Assembly (NCBI GenBank): GCA_038202885.1 | Contig: JBBREP010000003.1 | Coordinates: 1-64,000, forward strand | Reading direction: 5' to 3' | Source: JBBREP01 sp038202885 | GTDB taxonomy: Bacteria; Actinomycetota; Acidimicrobiia; IMCC26256; PALSA-610 | Length of the DNA stretch: 64,000 bases | In this document: piece after piece, positions 60,353 to 64,000 of the stretch | Layout of the letters: every line of letters starts with the position of its first letter | Numbering within the stretch: the first letter of the stretch is position 1 | Notes under the pieces: model-generated | What the model saw: only the letters and a program-made list of their open reading frames with translations | Database searches by the model: none | Told to the model about the DNA's origin: nothing | Position numbers and translations under genes: made by a program

Positions 60353-60766
60353 CTACTTGTCGGCGGGTGCAGCGTTGCCACCCACAACGTGTTGGTGTAC
60401 TTCCCGAGTGAGCTGATGGATCAAACGAGTGATCTCGGTGTTTTCGTTCAGAAGCGCGTCTTCCTCGGCGTAGTCGTGATCGGCCTTGGCCTGTTGGAAT
60501 GCAGCTTGGCGGTTCTGGCCGATCATGACGAACGTCGACAGGAAGATCGCTTCGAGCGACACGACCAAGGTGAGCGTCGGCCACGGGCTCTTCTCGGCGA
60601 CGAGCATCCACGCGGCGAAGAGCACGACGTGGATGTAGACGAAGTTCATCGAGCCTGCGAATGCGGTGATGGCGTCGGCCATCTTCAGTTGCAGGTCGGA
60701 GGCACGCTTTTCCACCTGCTTGATGACGACGGGGTGGTGTGCGACATTCGGATCGAGATTGCGCAT
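60353..60766 (-). CDS. DUF1003 domain-containing membrane protein
   Basis: A 137-aa DUF1003 protein with two transmembrane helices (FVYIHVVLFAAWMLVAE and LTLVVSLEAIFLSTFVMI). The segment MADAITAFAGSMNFVYIHV and the stretch NRQAAFQQAKADHDYAEEDALLNENTEI are the DUF1003 hallmarks. The role is unknown. I chose ATG 60766, with GGAGG about 9 nt upstream; a start at 60808 would add 14 residues. The region 60767-61029 upstream holds no gene beyond the hairpin at 60978. Confidence 0.9.
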   Translation of the reverse strand: MRNLDPNVAHHPVVIKQVEKRASDLQLKMADAITAFAGSMNFVYIHVVLFAAWMLVAEKSPWPTLTLVVSLEAIFLSTFVMIGQNRQAAFQQAKADHDYAEEDALLNENTEITRLIHQLTREVHQHVVGGNAAPADK

Positions 60767-60977
60767 CGTGGAGTGCCTCCGGCTCGGAACGGTTTCGAGA
60801 GCCGCCATTCTTGCCGTCGGCGTGGTCGATAGTCGGCCAGCGCGGGTTGGCCGTAGGTCGCGGGTCAGCTGTCATTGGGTGGTGGGTTGGGTGGTGGGAT
60901 GAGTTTGCGGCGGCCGTTGGGCACGATCACATCGTCCACATCAACAACGCGAGCCACATACGTGACGCCGCACCGTT

Positions 60978-61026
60978 CCGTGGTCCCACGAGAAGCGCGC
61001 TTTTGTGCGTTCTGATGGGACCACGG
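60978..61026. terminator. Large hairpin after the calycin-like gene
   Basis: Arms CCGTGGTCCCA (60978-60988) and TGGGACCACGG (61016-61026) form an 11-bp stem with a partly self-complementary 27-nt loop. It lies 3 bp after the stop (minus strand) of the gene ending at 61030, as expected for a terminator. Confidence 0.65.
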
Positions 61027-61029
61027 GGG

Positions 61030-61509
61030 CTAGGTGTCGATGCGTTCGAGGCGTGCTGTGAACATGATGTGGTACTGCCACACCATCTCGCGATCGTCGC
61101 GCCAGCGGCGCACTTCGATGCCCGGCATGTCGCGCGGCCGCAGCACCAACACGCCATCCTCGAACGATGCGGCGACCACGATGGACGTGGTGAAGTCGGC
61201 CGCCATCACGTCACGCACGCCACGTTCGACGGTCCCGTCCGCCCACATGTCGTGCACCACGCCGCCCCCGGTGATCACAACTCGATCGGCGGCCTGTTCG
61301 ATGCGCTCGACGTGTTGCCAGATCGGATGCCCGTCGGGCAGCGATACGCCGTCGGACTGTGCATCGATGACGCGCCAGGTGCCGCGTAGATCGGGGGCTC
61401 CGTCGATCAGCGGGTCGGTGCAGTCAGCCAGGATCGCTGGTGGCATCTCGGCGCCATAGCCGCCGGTCGGCGTCGAGGCCTTCGGGATATCGGCGACCTT
61501 CGTCGTCAC
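61030..61509 (-). CDS. Lipocalin/calycin-like hypothetical protein
   Basis: A 159-aa protein, mostly beta-strand by pattern: RGTWRVIDAQSDGVSLPDGHPIWQHVERIEQAADRVVITGGGVVHDMW, then GVRDVMAADFTTSIVVAASFEDGVLVLRP. The GTW-near-N-terminus and alternating strands suggest a small-molecule-binding barrel. The family is not one I can name. It starts with a GTG that overlaps the DinB-like stop as GTGA (61506-61509), last gene of a three-gene operon. Confidence 0.7.
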   Translation of the reverse strand: MTTKVADIPKASTPTGGYGAEMPPAILADCTDPLIDGAPDLRGTWRVIDAQSDGVSLPDGHPIWQHVERIEQAADRVVITGGGVVHDMWADGTVERGVRDVMAADFTTSIVVAASFEDGVLVLRPRDMPGIEVRRWRDDREMVWQYHIMFTARLERIDT

Positions 61510-62084
61510 GAAGTCATTCCGCCGAGGCCCACGAGCCCGCGAGCAAGTTCGATCTCGCCCATGTGGCGCAGCCCATGTTGGTAGAGCCAGCATTCGAACC
61601 CGTCGAGCACGGTGATGCCTTCGGGACCGGCGCACATCGCGCTGTAGGTGCTCGCGACTTGCGGTGGGAACGGTCGTTGGATCAACACCTTCGTGAAGTC
61701 GGTTGGGTCGATCTGTGCGAGGTACGCCTCGGTGCGCTCGAAGACGGTGCGTTGGTACGCCTTGAACGCGTCATAGTCACCGATGCGCTGATGGATCATC
61801 TCGTCGACGGTGCGGTGCTTGCCGTGATCGTCGATGGCCATCTGCACCCGTGATTGCCATTCGGCGTTCCACACGGGTGCGATGCCGGTGATCAACATGA
61901 ACGACGCGTCTTGCATGTTCGTGTAGTGAAACAGCGAGAACGCGATCGGCAGCACACCTTCACGCTCGAAGTGGTTGACGTGCTCCAGGCCCATCGTGTG
62001 GACGGCTTGGTAGTACAGCGAGTGCATGGTGTGCATCCGCCGCTGGAGCGAATCGAGCAACAACTCAGTGGTACCCGTGGTCAT
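61506..62084 (-). CDS. DinB-like hypothetical protein
   Basis: A 192-aa helical protein with a DinB-like layout: LLLDSLQRRMHTMHSLYYQAVHTMGLEHVNHF and C-terminal CWLYQHGLRHMGEIELARGL, whose His residues could hold a metal. It starts at ATG 62084, sharing a base with the stop of the upstream SDR (TGATG). It is the middle gene of a three-gene operon with the halohydrin-dehalogenase-like protein. Function unknown; a thiol-dependent step in the same pathway is a guess. Confidence 0.7.
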   Translation of the reverse strand: MTTGTTELLLDSLQRRMHTMHSLYYQAVHTMGLEHVNHFEREGVLPIAFSLFHYTNMQDASFMLITGIAPVWNAEWQSRVQMAIDDHGKHRTVDEMIHQRIGDYDAFKAYQRTVFERTEAYLAQIDPTDFTKVLIQRPFPPQVASTYSAMCAGPEGITVLDGFECWLYQHGLRHMGEIELARGLVGLGGMTS

Positions 62085-62830
62085 CAGACCCAACCTCCTG
62101 CGTAGGCCACGAACTGGCCGGTGGTGAATCGACTCGTGCCGTCGATGAACGGCATGCAAAACGATGCGAACTCTTCGAGCGTGCCGAGGCGCCCCATCGG
62201 TACTTGTGCTTCGACTTTGGCGCGTGACTCGGCATCGGTGACGCCGTTCGCGCGCAGGAACTCGGGGAAGTCCATGAAGTTGGTACCCACGACGTTGACC
62301 TGCACGCCCTTGCGAGCGACCTCGGCGGCGACGTTGCGGGCCAACATGGTGGCCGCCGCGCGACCGGCCGAGTAGATCGGCGCGCCGGGCGTGGGTCGGG
62401 CGCCGGCCGCGCTCGTGATGAGCAGGACCTGGCCATCGCCTTGCTCGACCATCACCGGCACGACGGTGCGTAGGAAGTGGTACGGGGCTTCGATGCAGCC
62501 TTTCACCACTGCGTTGAGATCGTCGATGGTCGAGCGCAGGAACCGGCCAGTGATGACGCGCCCCGACGCGGCCGCCGCCGAATCGATGCGGCCGAAGCGT
62601 TCCATTGCCGCGGCGACGAGTCGTTCTGACGATTCCAACTTGCTGATGTCGCGCGCATCGGGCACTGCGACCACCGTGGCACCGGCCGCGGTGAGCTCGC
62701 CAACGAGATCGTCGGACGGATCACCGAGAACGAGATCGTGGCCCTTGGCGGCGAGCGAACGGGCGAGGTGCGGCCCGACGTAGAAGCTCGCGTCGTTCAC
62801 GACCGCGACCCGGCGTGGACTGTCGGTCAT
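62084..62830 (-). CDS. Halohydrin-dehalogenase-like SDR protein
   Basis: A 248-aa SDR-fold protein that departs from normal SDRs in exactly the two ways that mark halohydrin dehalogenases. The NAD(P) glycine motif TGxxxGxG is absent; instead the N-terminus reads VAVVNDASFYVGPHLA, aligning with the halide-pocket motif T-x4-F-x-G as N-x4-Y-x-G. The catalytic set is Ser-x12-Tyr-x3-Arg (ITSAAG...IYSAGRAAA), with Arg replacing Lys. C-terminal VPMGRLGTLEEF and GQFVAYAGGW also resemble HheA-type enzymes. These convert vicinal haloalcohols to epoxides. It heads a three-gene operon divergent from a sulfatase. Confidence 0.8.
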   Translation of the reverse strand: MTDSPRRVAVVNDASFYVGPHLARSLAAKGHDLVLGDPSDDLVGELTAAGATVVAVPDARDISKLESSERLVAAAMERFGRIDSAAAASGRVITGRFLRSTIDDLNAVVKGCIEAPYHFLRTVVPVMVEQGDGQVLLITSAAGARPTPGAPIYSAGRAAATMLARNVAAEVARKGVQVNVVGTNFMDFPEFLRANGVTDAESRAKVEAQVPMGRLGTLEEFASFCMPFIDGTSRFTTGQFVAYAGGWV

Positions 62831-62877
62831 GATACCTCCAAAGATCGACGATATCGGCTTGGTTGCCGGCCTGTCAC

Positions 62878-62923
62878 TGGGTCGCCCATTGGGTCGCCCA
62901 TTGGGTTGGCCATCGGGTCGTCC
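62878..62923. repeat. 12-bp tandem repeat, about four copies
   Basis: TGGGTCGCCCAT at 62878 and 62890 and decayed copies at 62902 and 62914, in the 148-bp gap between the divergent SDR and sulfatase genes. Confidence 0.85.
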
Positions 62924-62942
62924 GTACGAGCCGCCGAAGTAT

Positions 62943-62959
62943 TGACAGCTTCAGTGTCA
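62943..62959. promoter_or_regulatory. Inverted repeat over the sulfatase promoter
   Basis: TGACA-N7-TGTCA overlaps a TTGACA -35 box (62942-62947); a TAATAG-like -10 follows at 62963 with a 15-bp spacer, 11 bp before ATG 62979. A TetR-type or similar repressor site is likely. Confidence 0.6.
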
Positions 62960-62978
62960 TAATAATAGGGTGGTCGCC

Positions 62979-64000
62979 ATGAAGCAATACGAACCCTTCG
63001 ATGGTGTGATCGGGCGCACGTTGGCCGAGTCGCAGCCGTGGTGGCCCGAGCGTGCCCATCCGGGTGAGGCCGCACCGAACGTCGTGGTGATCCTGATCGA
63101 CGACCTCGGCTTCTCGCACTTCGGTTGTTTTGGATCGACGATCGCGACGCCCCGCGTCGACGAACTCGCGTCGCGCGGTCTGCGCTACACGAACTTCCAC
63201 GTGACGCCGCTGTGCTCGCCGACGCGCGCGTCGCTGTTGACCGGCCGCAACCATCACGAAGTGGGGATGCGCTCGGTCTCGAACTTCAACACCGGTTTTC
63301 CCAACATGCGCAGCCAGATATCGAACCATGCGGCCACGATGGCCGAGGTGTTGCGCGACGAGGGCTACACGACGTTCGCGCTCGGCAAATGGCATCTCTG
63401 CCAGATGGAGAACGCGTCGGCGGCGGGCCCGTACGACCAGTGGCCGTGTCAGCGCGGCTTTGATCGCTACTACGGGTTCCTCGACGGTGAGACCGACCAA
63501 TTCCATCCCGAGCTGATCTACGACAACCACCGTGTCGACCAACCCACGAGTGCCGAAGACGGCTACCACCTGAGCGTCGACCTCGTCGACCACGCGATCG
63601 AGTTCGTGCACGACACCAAGGCGATCCGACCCGACCGCCCGTTCTTCATGTATCTCGCGTTCGGTGCCACGCACGCGCCGCACCAAGCGCCGCCCGAATA
63701 CCTCGAGAAGTACCGCGGCAAGTTCGACGCTGGTTGGGACGTGGCTCGCGACGCGTGGTTCGCGCGCCAGCACGAGATGGGCCTGTTGCCGCCCGATACG
63801 GCGCTCGCGCCCCGCAATCCCGGTGTCGAACCGTGGGACGAACTACCCGAGAACCACAGGATGCTCGCGGCCCGACTCCAGGAGGCATTCGCGGGTTTCC
63901 TAGAACACACCGACGCGCAGATCGGCCGGCTCGTCGACGCGCTGACGCACCTCGGCGAACTCGACAACACGATGATCGTGTTGCTCTCGGACAACGGTGC
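62979..64000 (+). CDS. Arylsulfatase (partial, runs off the window)
   Basis: The first 340 residues of a sulfatase. The catalytic Cys-x-Pro-x-Arg, to be converted to formylglycine, is present as LCSPTRASLLTGR near residue 75. Metal ligands are in VVVILIDDLGF near residue 35, and ALGKWHL and GATHAPHQAPPEYLEKYRGKFD are typical of the arylsulfatase A/AtsA type. No signal peptide is seen, so probably cytosolic. The 3' end lies outside the window. It is divergent from the halohydrin-dehalogenase-like operon. Confidence 0.93.
   Translation, partial: MKQYEPFDGVIGRTLAESQPWWPERAHPGEAAPNVVVILIDDLGFSHFGCFGSTIATPRVDELASRGLRYTNFHVTPLCSPTRASLLTGRNHHEVGMRSVSNFNTGFPNMRSQISNHAATMAEVLRDEGYTTFALGKWHLCQMENASAAGPYDQWPCQRGFDRYYGFLDGETDQFHPELIYDNHRVDQPTSAEDGYHLSVDLVDHAIEFVHDTKAIRPDRPFFMYLAFGATHAPHQAPPEYLEKYRGKFDAGWDVARDAWFARQHEMGLLPPDTALAPRNPGVEPWDELPENHRMLAARLQEAFAGFLEHTDAQIGRLVDALTHLGELDNTMIVLLSDNG

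Noticed and set aside
62084..62830. Calling this gene a normal NAD(P)-dependent SDR
   Set aside because: The cofactor glycine motif and the catalytic Lys are both absent in the way seen in halohydrin dehalogenases.
1..64000. tRNA, rRNA, CRISPR or insertion-sequence genes
   Set aside because: I looked for cloverleaf-type sequences, regularly spaced repeats and transposase motifs and saw none that I could support.

Overview
The window is 64 kb of GC-rich chromosomal DNA with densely packed genes, many four-base stop/start overlaps and several apparently leaderless starts. Several gene families point to an actinobacterium: a DinB/mycothiol-type enzyme, a probable F420-dependent luciferase-like oxidoreductase, a wax-ester/diacylglycerol acyltransferase, a mycobacterial-type heme monooxygenase, a partner-switching sigma module and a SNF2 helicase. 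Together with many SDR, SRPBCC and acyl-CoA genes, they fit the Acidimicrobiia (Ilumatobacter-like). That placement is inference. I see no rRNA, tRNA, CRISPR array, prophage or transposase. There are 58 protein genes; one runs off the right edge.

Layout. 0-5.8 kb: an SDR, a response regulator divergent from an unknown membrane protein, a secreted protein and an LLM oxidoreductase. 5.8-12.4 kb: a six-gene operon with overlapping genes (SRPBCC, SDR, FAD amine oxidase, DUF1365, cyclopropane-fatty-acid-synthase-like methyltransferase, DinB-like), divergent from a CarH-type B12 light-sensor repressor. Two matching palindromes lie in the shared promoter region. A photolyase gene lies 4 kb further on. 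12.4-19.4 kb: lipid and redox genes, an AI-2E transporter and a P450. 19.5-27.8 kb: a stress-signalling block with two PAS-GAF-PP2C phosphatases (one fused to a kinase domain), two STAS antagonists, a degenerate RsbW-like protein, a SigB/FliA-type sigma factor, trehalose-6-phosphate synthase, CsbD and an encapsulin-type ferritin without a shell gene nearby. 28-39 kb: two drug-efflux MFS genes around a TetR gene, a VOC protein, a secreted protein, and a TetR plus heterodimeric ABC exporter operon. 39-49 kb: a lipoprotein, a carotenoid oxygenase flanked by two copies of a 47-bp hairpin element, a SNF2 helicase operon, a secreted two-repeat protein, a MhuD-like heme monooxygenase and a WS/DGAT. 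49-53 kb: a divergent pair of secreted FG-GAP proteins and an SRPBCC protein. 53-60 kb: two serine hydrolases around a phosphoketolase-acetate kinase operon and glutamate decarboxylase. 60-64 kb: a DUF1003 protein, a three-gene operon headed by a halohydrin-dehalogenase-like SDR, and the start of a sulfatase.

The most unusual items are the light-sensor operon with its operator pair and non-MerR DNA-binding head, the halohydrin-dehalogenase-like SDR, the ferritin without an encapsulin, the split and degenerate sigma-control module, the 47-bp hairpin repeats, and a recurring habit of short tandem duplications (7-27 bp) at gene starts and in promoters.
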